This document shows, piece after piece, positions 1-10,467 of a stretch of DNA of 64,000 nt. Source of the DNA: Tuctoria greenei (Eukaryota > Streptophyta > Magnoliopsida > Poales > Poaceae); NCBI GenBank assembly GCA_036927565.1, contig JAYESD010000005.1:14538565-14602564 (forward strand). Reading direction: 5' to 3'. Numbering within the stretch: the first letter of the stretch is position 1; every line of letters starts with the position of its first letter. The notes beneath the pieces are model-generated. The model was not told the DNA's origin, made no database searches, and saw only the letters and a list, made by a program, of their open reading frames with translations. A program made the position numbers and the translations under genes.

Positions 1-868
1 CAACATAATTATCCATACTAACCTAATTAACTAGACTATAGTGGGGGTCTATAGGTTCTATGATAATGAGATATGTTCATGATGAAATAGTGATAGAAGT
101 TATACCTTCCACATACATGGACTCCATAATCAAACAAGAAACGTTTTGCCCAAGTATATGTATAAGTAGAGACTAAAGATACTATCTTTATTATGTATAA
201 AGTTACAAATACAAGAAAGAATACATGAGTCATACCTTTCCCAATGTAGGATTGGGAAGAGAGAGACTCCTTACTCCTTTCCCAATTTGGAATTGGGACT
301 AGAGAATCTCCTCTCTACAACCTAACTCCTCTAAGACTATGGATGATAGTGTATACAATAGAGATGAAGCTCAAGTGGTGTGTGTTGAAGTGAGGAGTAG
401 GGGGTCCTGTTTATACTAGTGTTGAGGTCGGTTCCCACCACCAAAAGCGCGCGAATCAGTCACCATTGACTCTAGGAAGCCGGGAGGAGCCAACACGTGG
501 AGGCTGACCGAGTTTGGTGTAGAGACCAGGTCGGTCGACCCCCTGGTTCGGCCGACCTGGTCAGTGCACCAATTCTCGTGTGCTTTCTACAGGTGGTTGT
601 CAGGTGGGTCCCATTGATGTATATGGGTGATACACCATTGGATCTCCTCGGATACTTCTGTTTGTGGGCCATTTGATCCATAGGATGCCAGGTGTTGTTG
701 CCTGATTGGCTGGGATGATATTTTATAGGATTGGTCCCTCTACATTTCCTCATTTCCTTCATAAAATGTTGCATACACATATTTCTCCAAGTCCAAGTGG
801 AATTGGGTTAGATAGAAAGGTGATGTGTGCAAGAAATGATAAATCCTTCACATAATTGAGTTAAATTG
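1..868. repeat. Non-coding LTR-like repeat at the window edge
   Basis: No convincing protein is encoded here. The stretch has features common in grass LTRs: two copies of a CTTTCCCAAT...TTGGGA block (about 236-295), and an 11-bp inverted repeat GACCAGGTCGG (524-534) / CCGACCTGGTC (552-562) flanking an 18-base loop. It stops being LTR-like just before the LINE-like coding sequence at 873. No matching terminal repeat is visible because the left end lies outside the window, so assignment to an LTR retrotransposon is an inference. Confidence 0.35.
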
Positions 869-872
869 ATGG

Positions 873-1484
873 ATGAAATTGGTATATAACAGCTGTCAAC
901 AAGCGCCCTGTGTCGCCGTGACACCGTGTGCTGACACGTCTCTGACGCAAGGAGACAACTCGCTGCAACCTGCAAAGCTCGGGGCTCACACGGCCTCCCC
1001 GCCCGCTGAAGAGTCGACTATGGCGGACAAAGAGCTGGCACTTGTGCATGGAGATCCAGCCCAGTCGCAGGCCGAAGCTGCAGCTCAAGACTTTTGCAGC
1101 CGTCTGTTCAAGAAGCCGACCCCGGCGCTGCTCCCAGACCCAGACATCTCTGCTCCAAAGGGAAATAAGGTGGACCAGGAACGTCTTGATCCCCCAGCAA
1201 AGGCCAACCCCCGTCGCAGTGCACGCCGGGCGAAGATGAAGTCCATCATCCCGGTATCCCAAAGGGCGACGCACCGCATTATCCGTCAGCTCGACCTCGC
1301 CGGGGAGGCCGAACCAATTGATGAAGTGGCCATGCTCAAGTATGTCTCCATGTACAAGCAGCCTCTGCTGCCAAAGGCAATTGCCGCAATTCGTCAGCTC
1401 GCCGACCTCGACAGTGCAGGAGCTACGGCGGCGCTACAGCCGTTAGCTGCCAGTGAGATGATGGCACATGCGGTGCCTGTCTGA
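873..1484 (+). pseudogene. LINE ORF1 C-terminal fragment
   Basis: An ATG-initiated 203-residue frame lies about 280 bp upstream of the endonuclease reading frame, the usual place for ORF1 of a plant LINE. The middle is basic (PRRSARRAKMKS), and the tail is helical and leucine/alanine-rich, like the C-terminal end of grass LINE ORF1 proteins. No zinc knuckle or RNA-recognition domain is visible, so the N-terminal two-thirds of the usual protein is missing. The ATG at 873 is probably just the first methionine after the truncation point. A short unrelated host gene cannot be excluded. Confidence 0.5.
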
Positions 1485-1764
1485 AGACCTCCCTCATGCA
1501 GTTTGTTGTCACTCTACCTTTCGATGTTAGGTCCTTTGTGTTTAGTGTCACTTGTGTTGTTCGTATCTTGTGATTGGGTCAGGACAGGATTGTCTTGGGA
1601 GGTAGCGTGGAAGCCTTTTCCTTTGCTGTTGGTGCTGCATAATGCGGCAACAGATGTGTTTGTGCTGCAAGAAGTATGCCTGTCTTGGGAAGCTAGGTGG
1701 AGGCATACCCCAAATATATGTACTGGTCCTGGTTTCACTTCCAAGTGTTGTGCCACCTGTGTTT

Positions 1765-4700
1765 ATGGATCCTAATCTCACAATTCTTAGTTGGAATGTG
1801 CGTGGGCTCAACATGTCGGCCAAGCGTGAACTTGTGCGACGTTTGATGAAAGACGCCAGACCGACGATTGTCTGTCTCCAAGAAACGAAATTGCAACGTC
1901 CGGACAAAAATATGGTCCTGGATACCTTTGGTCCCCGGCTGACTCAGTACCACTATCTCCATGCGAATGGAACTAGAGGCGGCATCATTTTGGCTTGGAA
2001 TGCTGACCTGATAAATTTTTTAGCACCATCTATTGACGAGCATTCCCTAACTGTGATGATCACCCAGATTACGAGCAACATCACCTTCCAGTTGACTACA
2101 ATGTACGGGCCGCTGAATGATATTGACAAACCAGATTTCCTGCAGAAACTACTCACCCATAAGCCAGGCCAAGGGACGCCCTGGGCCTGCATCGGCGATT
2201 TCAATCTCATCTATGAGGCCAGGGACAAAAGCAACTCAAACCTGAATCGCAGGCTGATGGCAAAGTTTAGAGGGGCACTGGATGATGCCGAGTTGATGGA
2301 GATCCCCCTCCAGAACCGGAAGTACACCTAGTCAAATGAGCGGCGATCTCCGACTCTAGTGCGGTTAGACAGAGTATTTGTTAACCAAGAATGGGAGCTA
2401 GCTTTCCCGTGATACTGCCTTCACGGGCTGACAGCGGCCGGATCAGACCACTGCTCCATTTTCCTATCTCCGCAACATCGCCCATGCAAGAAAGCAACTT
2501 TCAAATTTGAAAATTACTGGACCAAAGTGCCAGGATTTATGCAGGGGGTGTCATCATCCTGGAGCAGTCCAGTCCTTGGGCTTTCCCCCTTGAACAAGCT
2601 GAATTACAAGCTGCAGATCACAGCAAAGGCACTGACTCTCATTGGAGCAAAGAGATTTTTGGAAATGCCAGGCTGAAACTCCACATTGTACTTGAAGTCC
2701 TTCACAGGCTGGACCTTGCGCAAGAAGAGCGGCAATTGTCTGATGCTGAGGCTGCACTGTGAAGGGACCTCAAATGTTGTGCTCTTGGTCTTTCTGCCAT
2801 TGAGAGATCCAGACGACGACACGCATCAAGAATTGCTTGGCTTCGAGAGGGGGATGCCTGCACAAAATTCTTCCATATTCGTGCCAATGCGAGAGCCCGA
2901 AAAAATTTCATCACATCCCTAAGGGATGCTGACGGCACAATTAGATGCAGCAATGAGGAGAAAAAGAACGTCCTAACGCAATACTTCTCTCAGATCATCG
3001 GCACCCCGCAGTGGCGAATGCACACCTTTGACTGGGAATACATAGACCTTCCTTGCGTCCAGAACAAAACTTTGGATGAACCTTTCAGCGCTCAAGAAAT
3101 TTGGTCCGCCATCTCTGACACTCCTGCGGAGAAGGCCTCAGGACCCGATGGTTTTACGGGATTGTTTTTTCGGACTTCCTGGACCATAATCAAGGATGAT
3201 GTCATGGCCGCGATAAATTGTTTTCACTCCCTGCAAGTTGGCCCTCTGCCGAAACTCAACAGAAACCACATCATCTTACTGCCAAAGAAAGGGGTCGCCG
3301 AGGCAACGGGTGACTATCGTCCAATTAGTCTTCTGCACTCCTTCTCAAAACTCATCTCCAAAGCGCTAGCCCTGCGCCTGTAGAAGGAAATTGATGGCCT
3401 CATCTCATCGGCACAAAGTGCTTTCATCAAAAGAAGGTGCATCCAGAAAAACTTCTTGTATGTCAAAAACTTGGCGCGTTTCTTTCACCGGACGTGGAGA
3501 CCAATCCTCCTTATCAAGCTCAACATCAGTAAAGCTTTTGATTCTATCTCCTGGGAGCATCTGCTAGAACTCCAGTCCAATCGAGGTTTCTCCACCCGTT
3601 GGTGAGAGTGGATCGTGCTGCTCCTGAGCACAACCTCTTCCTCAGTGGTTCTCAATGGGCTGCCAGGACCACCCATTGCCCACCGCATAGGTCTTCGCCA
3701 AGGTGATCCCCTCTCGCCATATCTCTTTATCCTTGTGATCGACACCCTGCAAAGGCTCTTCCAGTGTGCTGTCGAGGAAGGGGTCATCTCATCGTTGCCC
3801 ACTCGCCGGGCACCGCAACAAATATCCTTATATGTTGATGATGTGATACTGTTCTTAAATCCGGTGCGTAGTGACATTGCAGCTGCAATGCAAATTCTGC
3901 AGTGCTTTGGAGAGACGACGGGTTTAAAAATAAACATCCAAAAAAGCACCATAGCACCTATAAGATGTGACTCGCTTGATCTGGATGAGATCCTGCAAGA
4001 CTTTCAGGGAGAAAGGGCTTCATTGCCACTGACCTATCTCGGCCTACCCCTGACTCTGGGTCGGCTCAAGGCTGGGCATTTCCAGAATGTTCAAGACAAG
4101 GCACTAAAAAAGGTCGCATGTTGGCAGTCCTCGCTACTAAATATCAGCAGCCGGCGAGAACTTATGCACTCTATTCTCAGTTCGCTAGTAACATACCAGC
4201 TGACCGCCTTAAAGCTGCCAAAAAAAGGTCCTGAAGGACCTCGACAAGGTTCGCTGCAGGTTCCTCTTGCTGGTACAGACCGTATGCATGGAGGCAAGTG
4301 TAAAGTGGCGTGGACCAAAGTATGCCGACCACTATCTTGTGGAGGACTCGGGATCCTAGACCTTCGCAAAGTTGGTCGCGCAATGCGGCTTCGATGGTTG
4401 GTTTTCATGGACTCATCTGAACCGGCCGTGGAGCGGAATGGAGTTACCAACAGACGAAACCGACGACGCCATGTTTGCATCTGCAACAAAGGTCTGTATA
4501 GGTGATGGGAACCGTGCACTCTTTTGGAAGTCCAGCTGGCTGCAGGGAAGAGCACCATACCTACTCTTCCCGAGGCTCTACCTTCACTCTCGAGGGAAGT
4601 CAAAAATAGTTGCTGCTGCCCTCACCAATGGAGCATGGATCTGAGACCTCATTCCGGGCTTCCCTGCAGATTTGCTTACTGACTATGTTGACCTTTGGTC

Positions 4701-4911
4701 CCTGATTGATGAAGCTAACCTGCAGCTGCAACAAGGCGTGCCGGACACAATTACCTGGACGCTAACCGCGGGAGGGGTGTACACAACGAGCTCGGCCTAC
4801 AAAATGCAGTTTTTTGGTTCTGTTCAGAGTTTGTTCCACAAGTTGGTCTGGAAAACGTGGGCACCAAGTAAGTGTAAAATTTTCTGGTACGTCTTTCTAT
4901 CTCCCTTATAA
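1765..4911 (+). pseudogene. LINE ORF2: endonuclease, reverse transcriptase, zf-RVT (broken)
   Basis: The frame opens at the ATG at 1765 with the endonuclease motif LTILSWNVRGLN and continues through CLQETKLQ and a GDFNLI motif to a stop at 2329-2331. The same frame resumes briefly after that stop. The reverse transcriptase follows in pieces: 3018-3383 carries the finger region with GDYRPISLLHSFSKLISKAL, and 3615-4505 carries GLRQGDPLSPYLF and YVDD (3831-3842). The zf-RVT-like tail (KCKIFWYVF) is at about 4780-4911. The open pieces lie in several frames, separated by stops and small indels. It cannot encode a working protein and records an old insertion. Confidence 0.85.
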
Positions 4912-5030
4912 TTAAACGCCTTCTGGGCTTTTCAAAAAGATATTTACGGAGTCATAATGGGCGCCTTGCTCGTGGACGAAGATGTCGTCTGCCGCTGGAT
5001 CAAGAATTATTCGTAAATGCAACATCCGTT

Positions 5031-5627
5031 TTGAGTTTAGAACTTGAAGCCAGGTGGATTGTTTCCACCAGATAAAAACTAACCATCTAAGCTACGCTCA
5101 ATTTGCGTAGGCTGTTTGGATTCACTCCGGATTTAAAAATGCTTGTTGCTTAAAAACTGGGTGGATCAAAGGGAGCCTTAATGGCCAAAACTAGATTTTA
5201 TTTGGGGTGTGTCAGCTATATATTTATTGGAAATTGAGTGCCTATTTTTTTATAAACTGCACGAGAAACTGACATGTTTGGAACCATTTTAAGAAATTGA
5301 GTGTCTGTATAGTGTGGTGTACTGGTGTTCGATTAGCCTATGATGCGCGATTTCATCGCAGCAACTCGATCCGTGAGTTTCCAGTTTCTACGCGCCCTGT
5401 GGCCCACACCGTTCGAGACGTAGTCGGATTGCACCGGCGGCCTAAGAAGCCGCGTCGAGTCAGTTAACGAGTCTGAGTCGGTTATGATCTGGCCACGATA
5501 TTAGGTCTTGCAGCGGCCACGACACATGTCCGCTTGAGATACGTACATAGCTGTCGCCGCGGTGAGATCGCATCTCGTCGCCGCCGTTGCCGAAGCGACC
5601 CACCTGCCGGACGTGGTGTTCTCCTTG
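5031..5627. other. Non-coding spacer upstream of the ORF at 5628
   Basis: AT-rich LINE-flanking sequence changes at about 5340 to GC-richer sequence that runs into the next ORF. I see no coding potential and no convincing TATA box or repeat ends. The GC-rich 5340-5627 part probably includes the promoter or leader of the next gene, but nothing in it fixes a transcription start. Confidence 0.4.
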
Positions 5628-6368
5628 ATGACGCAGAGGCCGAGTTGCACATCAGCAGCCCTGCACGGTTCGTCCCGCCTGTCGCGAGCATCAGGTGACG
5701 GCATGCTGCTGCTCGCCGTGGACGATGTCCAGGCGACGACGATATCCACCGACGAGGAGTTCGAGGCGCAGATGCGCGACGAGTGCGAAATGCTGTCAGT
5801 CTCTGACCCCGAGCTCCACTTGCCACTGCACTCCGAGGACGACGCCCAACCGCCGCCATCGCCCCGCTCCGGCGGCCAGGCCGCCAGGACAAGGAAGCGT
5901 CGGCCACCGCCGCGGCCGGTGCCCCGCGGCCCGGCTGCGAAGAGAGCCCGCAAGGTGATCAAGAGGGCGCAGCTCCTCCTTACCTCTCACAAGGAAATCG
6001 CGACGCGCATCCTGACGCGCCAGTTCCGCGTGCCGGAGCCCTCGCGAGGCCGGACCGCGCTGCGGTGCCAGTGCGCCGAGCTCGCGGCGGCGGCGGCGGC
6101 GGCGGCGGATGTCTGCTGTGCGCTGCACCAGGATACCGACGACGGCGGAGAGGAGTGGGCGCGCAGGGCGCGGCGCCGCGTCCCGCTCGCCGCCGGACCC
6201 GGCGAGATCCTGGTGCCCAAGCTGTCGGCGGCGCGGGACAACATAGCGAAGGTGACGCAGTACCGACGCTGGCGCCGCAGCGTGTGGATGCCGACCCGCT
6301 TCTACCTGGAGCACGCTGCACAACGTAGCATGGCTGAACGGCTACACCACGGCTGGATGAGGGGATGA
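5628..6368 (+). CDS. Uncharacterised basic, low-complexity protein (246 aa)
   Basis: A single-exon GC-rich frame. The first ATG after the upstream in-frame stop (5535-5537) is at 5628; a second in-frame ATG at 5703 is the main alternative start. The protein has an acidic N-terminal third (TDEEFEAQMRDECEML), then a proline/arginine-rich basic stretch resembling a nuclear localisation signal (TRKRRPPPRPVPRGPAAKR), an eight-alanine run encoded by a GCG repeat (about 6085-6110), and a basic C-terminal part (YRRWRRSVWMPTRFYLEH). There are no membrane segments, signal peptide or recognisable enzyme motifs. The high third-position GC is typical of grass genes, which favours a real gene over chance, but I recognise no family and no function can be assigned. 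Confidence 0.5.
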   Translation: MTQRPSCTSAALHGSSRLSRASGDGMLLLAVDDVQATTISTDEEFEAQMRDECEMLSVSDPELHLPLHSEDDAQPPPSPRSGGQAARTRKRRPPPRPVPRGPAAKRARKVIKRAQLLLTSHKEIATRILTRQFRVPEPSRGRTALRCQCAELAAAAAAAADVCCALHQDTDDGGEEWARRARRRVPLAAGPGEILVPKLSAARDNIAKVTQYRRWRRSVWMPTRFYLEHAAQRSMAERLHHGWMRG

Positions 6369-6654
6369 CTAGCTAGAGCGCGGATGCACGGCAGCTTCAG
6401 CCACGATGCAGTCTGAACTATATGATGCTATTGGCTGTTGTGGCATATGATCATTGACCTGTATGTAGCTAGTGATATCAGAGTAAATCTCTGCTTTTGA
6501 CGGATGGTGATTTGCCGGTGGACAAAGGGAGAAAACCCCATGTAAACAATACCCAGCTTGTACGAAAACTTGCTTTTTAGATAGTGCGAGGATCTGCAGG
6601 CCGCAAGGTGAACCGATCTGAACACTTCGGTTTAGGAACGAATGGTAGGAACAC
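6369..6654. other. 3' flank of the unknown ORF
   Basis: AT-rich sequence with no ORF of interest. It presumably holds the 3' UTR of the preceding gene. No clear poly(A) signal was identified. Confidence 0.3.
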
Positions 6655-6999
6655 TACAGCTATGTTTGAGAATATTTTTGGAGTTTTAGAACAATACCAT
6701 AGTATTTGAGATTACTATAGTTTTTTTTTCACAATGGTGTTTGGCAATCAACTCAAGAACTATGTATTTAAAATCACGGTTTTGTCTGTATTACGGTATT
6801 TTTTGGTATAAAAAACTTTAGTCCGAACCAAAGTTTTTCTATTTTTGCTTGCTCTTGATGCTTGCTACTTTGCTCCCAAACAGTTCTATGTATTACAAAA
6901 CTGTGGTATTACAAAACTATGGTATTATCACGTTATTTTAAAGTTGTGGTTTCTAAAACTTTAATATTAAAATACTGTGCTTCTAAACACAGCCTAAAA
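6655..6999. repeat. Probable MITE with imperfect terminal inverted repeats
   Basis: The left end reads AGCTATGTTTGAGAA and the reverse complement of the right end reads GGCTGTGTTTAGAAG, followed on both sides by a GTTTTAGAA block about 25 bases further in. The inside is AT-rich and non-coding, with repeated TATTACAAAACT(G/A)TGGTATTA. This resembles the small hAT- or PIF-type MITEs of grasses. I could not find a target-site duplication, so the exact ends and superfamily are open. Confidence 0.4.
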
Positions 7000-7009
7000 G
7001 TTCATAATT

Positions 7010-7372
7010 TTAGTAGTATACACTTTCTCCCCCTGTTTCGCTTCGGCTTCGAGGCTCCTGCTCTGCTTCCCCTGCCACCGGCACGCACGGCGGCAACCTT
7101 CTCATCCGCGTCCCACGCCTTGGCTCTCTCGCGCCGTACAAGCAGTATGCGGCCTCCTCGGCGGTGTCGAAGCTGCCGATGTAAAGCCGGTTGCGCTCCC
7201 CCGGCCGCCGGATCTCCACCACCCACTTGCCCGAGCTCTGGTGTAGCCCGCCGCGGTACCCCTGGTTTCCTGGCATTGCTGGGCCGTGCTGCATCCTCCT
7301 CCTTGTTATCGACTGGGCCATCATCTGATTTGCTTTGGTGTCCATTGCACTCGGCCTGCTGTCTCTGTTCAT
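7010..7372 (-). pseudogene. AP2/ERF DNA-binding domain fragment
   Basis: On the - strand, from the ATG at 7372, the frame reads through a glutamine/arginine-rich leader into YRGGLHQSSGKWVVEIRR and then RLYIGSFDTAEEAAY. This matches the three-strand sheet and the start of the helix of a plant AP2/ERF DNA-binding domain. The helix then runs out of family consensus (CLYGAREPRRG), where an alanine-rich helix is expected, suggesting a frameshift about 45 residues into the domain. The second residue block normally reads RGV; here the valine is replaced. The frame stops at 7010, at the edge of the adjacent MITE-like repeat. Most likely a gene fragment. It could be the damaged end of a multi-exon AP2 gene, but no second exon was found nearby. 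Confidence 0.55.
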
Positions 7373-7437
7373 CTGGCATTGTCTTTCTCCGCTAATGACT
7401 ATACTCCGTACACAGTAGCCTCGCAAACCCTAGTTAA

Positions 7438-7746
7438 TGTTGTGTTTGGTTTGTGAGATGAAGTAAGATGGGGCGAGTTGATAATGTTTGTTTTGAAGAC
7501 AAGTGGGATGAAGTCATACTCATAAGATCTGAGATGAATTGGGATGAGTTCGTCCCACTTCAATTCCTTCATTCTCTGTCACCTAGTATGCATCATACTC
7601 ATTCTCATCCCTCTTCATCTCATGAATCAAACAAAAAATATAGATGATTTCATCTCTTTTAAACAAACAGAAAATAGGATTATCTCATCTCTAAAAACAA
7701 GGATGAATCCTACCCGTCTCACTTCGTCTTCAAACCAAACACACTC
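7438..7746. mobile_element. Tourist-like (PIF/Harbinger) MITE
   Basis: A 309-bp non-coding element. Its ends TGTTGTGTTTGGTTTG and (reverse complement of the right end) GAGTGTGTTTGGTTTG form terminal inverted repeats, and it is flanked by the trinucleotide TAA at 7435-7437 and 7747-7749. A TWA target duplication plus a GTGTTTGGTTTG terminus is the usual signature of Tourist elements in grasses. The interior is rich in GGATGA/TCATCC blocks and encodes nothing. Confidence 0.8.
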
Positions 7747-7749
7747 TAA

Positions 7750-8674
7750 GTCTTTCAACCGCATACTAGTTTATTATTAAAGGGTTGTTGGCATTGGTTA
7801 GTCTGTCAGTTGTCAAACAGCCCGAACGAATCAGCCGACGCACATGTTCGTTCGCGTTGTGCAGTCCTTCAAACCATTTTGTTAGACAGAGCTAGCATGA
7901 CTGAGATAAAAGGTTCCATGGGTGTATGATTGCCTACGTATTTGATTGCAAACCATGATAATTATTCGTTATAAATGACCACACCAACAACTAGGGCAAG
8001 ACAGTTAAAGATTTACACGTATTTAAAGCAGTACTCAGTTGCCCCACGTTAGTCATTAAACATCTTAATAATGGACGGTACACTGGAATTTCAATAGTTT
8101 TAATGAGGCTATCTCTGGATTATCTTGGTTAGTAAATGCGACTATCTGTTTTTTAATAGAAATGCTACCGCTCAGTCGCCTGATGCGTCAGGCGACGGCT
8201 CACCAGCAGCCGTGCAGCACAGGAGCTAAACATGATAATTTTTCTTTTTGTTAATTGTAATCCCTAATTTGTGAAGATTATGTTAATTGTAAAATAATAA
8301 ATAAATATTTTTGTGATTGATTAACCTATAGAATAAATGTTAATGATTAATCACAAAGATTAGAGGTTAATAATAGTAATTAGCTGCTAATTATCTGAAA
8401 TTTAGACATTTCCTTTTTTAATATTTGTTGATAGTTATATGGTAATACATTTTTAACGCGCAGGGAAACTGTAAAAAGTATAGGCACCATAAAATGGGTG
8501 GAGTTATCAGATGATCACGCATAAGCAGAGACTGTCGGCGATAGACGTTCTGGCCTTTGGAAGGCTGCCTTCTAACCGAAATTAGTCGGCGGGGGCATTT
8601 CGGGCAATCTCTACCCACCCCAACGGCACGTCATACGGGGGCACGCGACACACATGCAATGCAGCTGAGAGTGA
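7750..8674. other. Upstream flank of the split GPI-protein gene
   Basis: No coding sequence. Because Copia element A (8680-34106) is bounded by a duplicated GCAGT, this stretch was originally contiguous with 34112 onward, so its right part (about 8480-8679) is likely the native promoter or distal 5' leader of the GPI-protein gene. A 9-bp perfect inverted repeat GTCGCCTGA (8175-8183) / TCAGGCGAC (8188-8196) with a 4-base loop stands out. No TATA box could be chosen with confidence. Confidence 0.4.
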
Positions 8675-8679
8675 GCAGT
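8675..8679. repeat. Target-site duplication of Copia element A (left copy)
   Basis: The pentamer GCAGT directly precedes the TGTAAGG terminus and recurs at 34107-34111, directly after the GCTTTCA terminus of the far LTR. Five base pairs is the duplication length expected of Copia integrase. Confidence 0.9.
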
Positions 8680-10080
8680 TGTAAGGACCGAATGCCCAAG
8701 AGGGGGTGAATTGGGCTTTCTTCGAAAAATTCTAAGCAATTAAAACTTAATTTCTAAAGCCCAATTCCCTACGTGACTAACTATGCATTCTAGTAGATAG
8801 AAACTTTGCGAGATATAAATGCATAAAAGAAAAGGGAAGGAGAATGATGCAAACTTCCGAGGAGACAAGGATTTATCCCGTGGTTCGGCAAGATCGTTAA
8901 GACCTTTCTACATCCACGTTGTGGCACCCACCAAAGGGTTTTGCCACAACCACGTCACCGAGACGAGGGGTCTTCACTAATATTCTTCGTTCGCCTCCTT
9001 GGCAAGGTGGAGCTCAAGCCTTGTATAACTTCGACCTTCCGGGCTTCCACACACGCATTGGCAAGCTCCGGAAGTCTCTTCACGATTACAACACCAAGGG
9101 CACTCCCTTGAGTCTCTCACACTATCCTAGAGAGTCCACTCACACAGAATGGTGGCACACAAGTTCTCTCTCTAGCTAGTTCTAGCCTAAACCTTAGTGT
9201 AGAGATGATCAAAATGGTGTGGAAGTGATTGCTCTTGGCCTTGAACACTTGTGGATGTGTTGGTAGCTTCTGGTGATCAAGACTTAACGAAATGACAGGG
9301 TTAGGGGGTATTTATAGCCATCCTCCCCGAAATAGCCGTTGGAAAAGTAGGCTGGCAGAACTTTACTGTGAACACTGGATGATCCGATGTCTCCCCTTTA
9401 GTTATCATCAGTCTAATTACTTTGGCTGACGTCATTGTGTCAGATATGACCGTTGTTAGACCGATGTTGCCCCTGTCTTCTCATCGGATGATCCGGTGGC
9501 TCTACCTCCAGAATTTGCTTAATCTTGATGCTTACTGGAGTGATCGACCGATGTGTGTAAGTCTGCACATCGGATGATCCGGTGCTTCACTTGGTCCAAT
9601 GGTATTGCAAACTGTACTGATGGACCGATGTTACTGAGCCATTCACATCGGATGATCAAGTTAGTACATTTGTCTGAGGTCTTCTTCTTCAGTTGAACCA
9701 ACTCGACCGATGTGTACATTTCTGAAATCATCGGTTGATCCGGTAAGTTGATTTTGTTTGCTTCAAGTTGTTTTGAGTGAATCTTTTGTGTCTTGCTCAG
9801 ATGACCTCTTAGACATTTGTTCCACAAGGCTCTCTGATGATCTTCAAGCATTGTATGTTGTGAACTTATGGTTGAGTGACTTAGACATAAGAGCTTTCAC
9901 TTCTTGTCTTTATCTCATTGATTTGATCTCAGAAGTTGATTGTATATGGGTCTCCAATGACATATTCATTTCATTTTATGAGTGATTATGGGGACCTTGC
10001 ATTCACAAATTCATTAGTAAAGTTCAATGGTTGTCATTAATCACCGAAACCATACTTCATGAGGGGCCTAGATGCTTTCA
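8680..10080 (-). repeat. 3' LTR of Copia element A (1401 bp)
   Basis: On the + strand it starts TGTAAGGACC and ends GATGCTTTCA, matching the LTR at 32351-34106 (about 1402 bp once the 349-bp insert and its duplication are removed). The two look roughly 97% identical by eye. The central third contains several copies of the palindromic core CGGATGATCCG alternating with GACCGATGT (for example near 9377, 9483, 9580 and 9646). Confidence 0.92.
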
Positions 10081-10095
10081 ATCTCCCCCTTTTTG
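10081..10095 (-). promoter_or_regulatory. Polypurine tract of Copia element A
   Basis: Read on the - strand, the sequence immediately upstream of the 3' LTR is a purine run, AAAAAGGGGGAGAT. This is the expected primer for plus-strand DNA synthesis and fixes the orientation of the element. Confidence 0.8.
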
Positions 10096-10467
10096 GTGAT
10101 TGATGACAACACAATAATCAAAGCGCAATAGTAATGAATTTGATAGAATGAAACTTAAAAGAATATGCAATGAATACATGATGTCACACTTGAAGCTTAA
10201 ACATCAATTAATAACTCAAGTGTGAATAATAAGTGATCAAAAACATAGATAAACACCAAATTAGCCCAATCGATTAACAACTCATGGAAATAAGTTCATT
10301 AAAGCTCAAAAGTAGCAAACACACTGAATTACAAGAATGATAAACGATAACTGATAAAAGAGACTCCCCCTGACACTAAGACTCTCCCTGACACTAAGAC
10401 GCTCCCCCTGACTCCTCTAACTCTTCTCCCCCTTTGGCATCAAGACACCAAAAAGGGATCCGAGCGC
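10096..10467. other. 3' non-coding region of Copia element A
   Basis: AT-rich sequence followed by repeated GACTCCCCCTGACACTAA units (about 10366-10430); on the element's own strand these are GGGGGAG-rich repeats. Equivalent units occur in element D (41510-41590). No coding capacity. Confidence 0.6.

Larger units (their letters stand above)
873..5030 (+). mobile_element. Decayed L1-type LINE (non-LTR retrotransposon)
   Basis: Order of parts on the + strand: the C-terminal part of an ORF1-like protein (873-1484), an apurinic endonuclease-like domain from 1765, a reverse transcriptase with a YVDD active site at 3831-3842, and a zf-RVT-like C-terminal segment ending near 4911. This order is diagnostic of plant L1-type LINEs. 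The copy is 5'-truncated within ORF1 and carries many frameshifts and stops. No clear poly(A) tail or target-site duplication was found, so both ends are approximate. Confidence 0.8.

Noticed and set aside
5695..6323. Several frames opposite and out of phase to the ORF at 5628-6368
   Set aside because: Shadows of a GC-rich coding sequence; the chosen frame has the better upstream boundary and sensible amino-acid composition.
7002..7379. Second - strand frame overlapping the AP2 fragment
   Set aside because: Starts at an ATG but contains none of the AP2 motifs, which all lie in the neighbouring frame.
9758..9985. Small frames repeated at 9758-9985 and 33784-34017
   Set aside because: Located in the U3/R region of the Copia LTRs and lacking any protein-like features.
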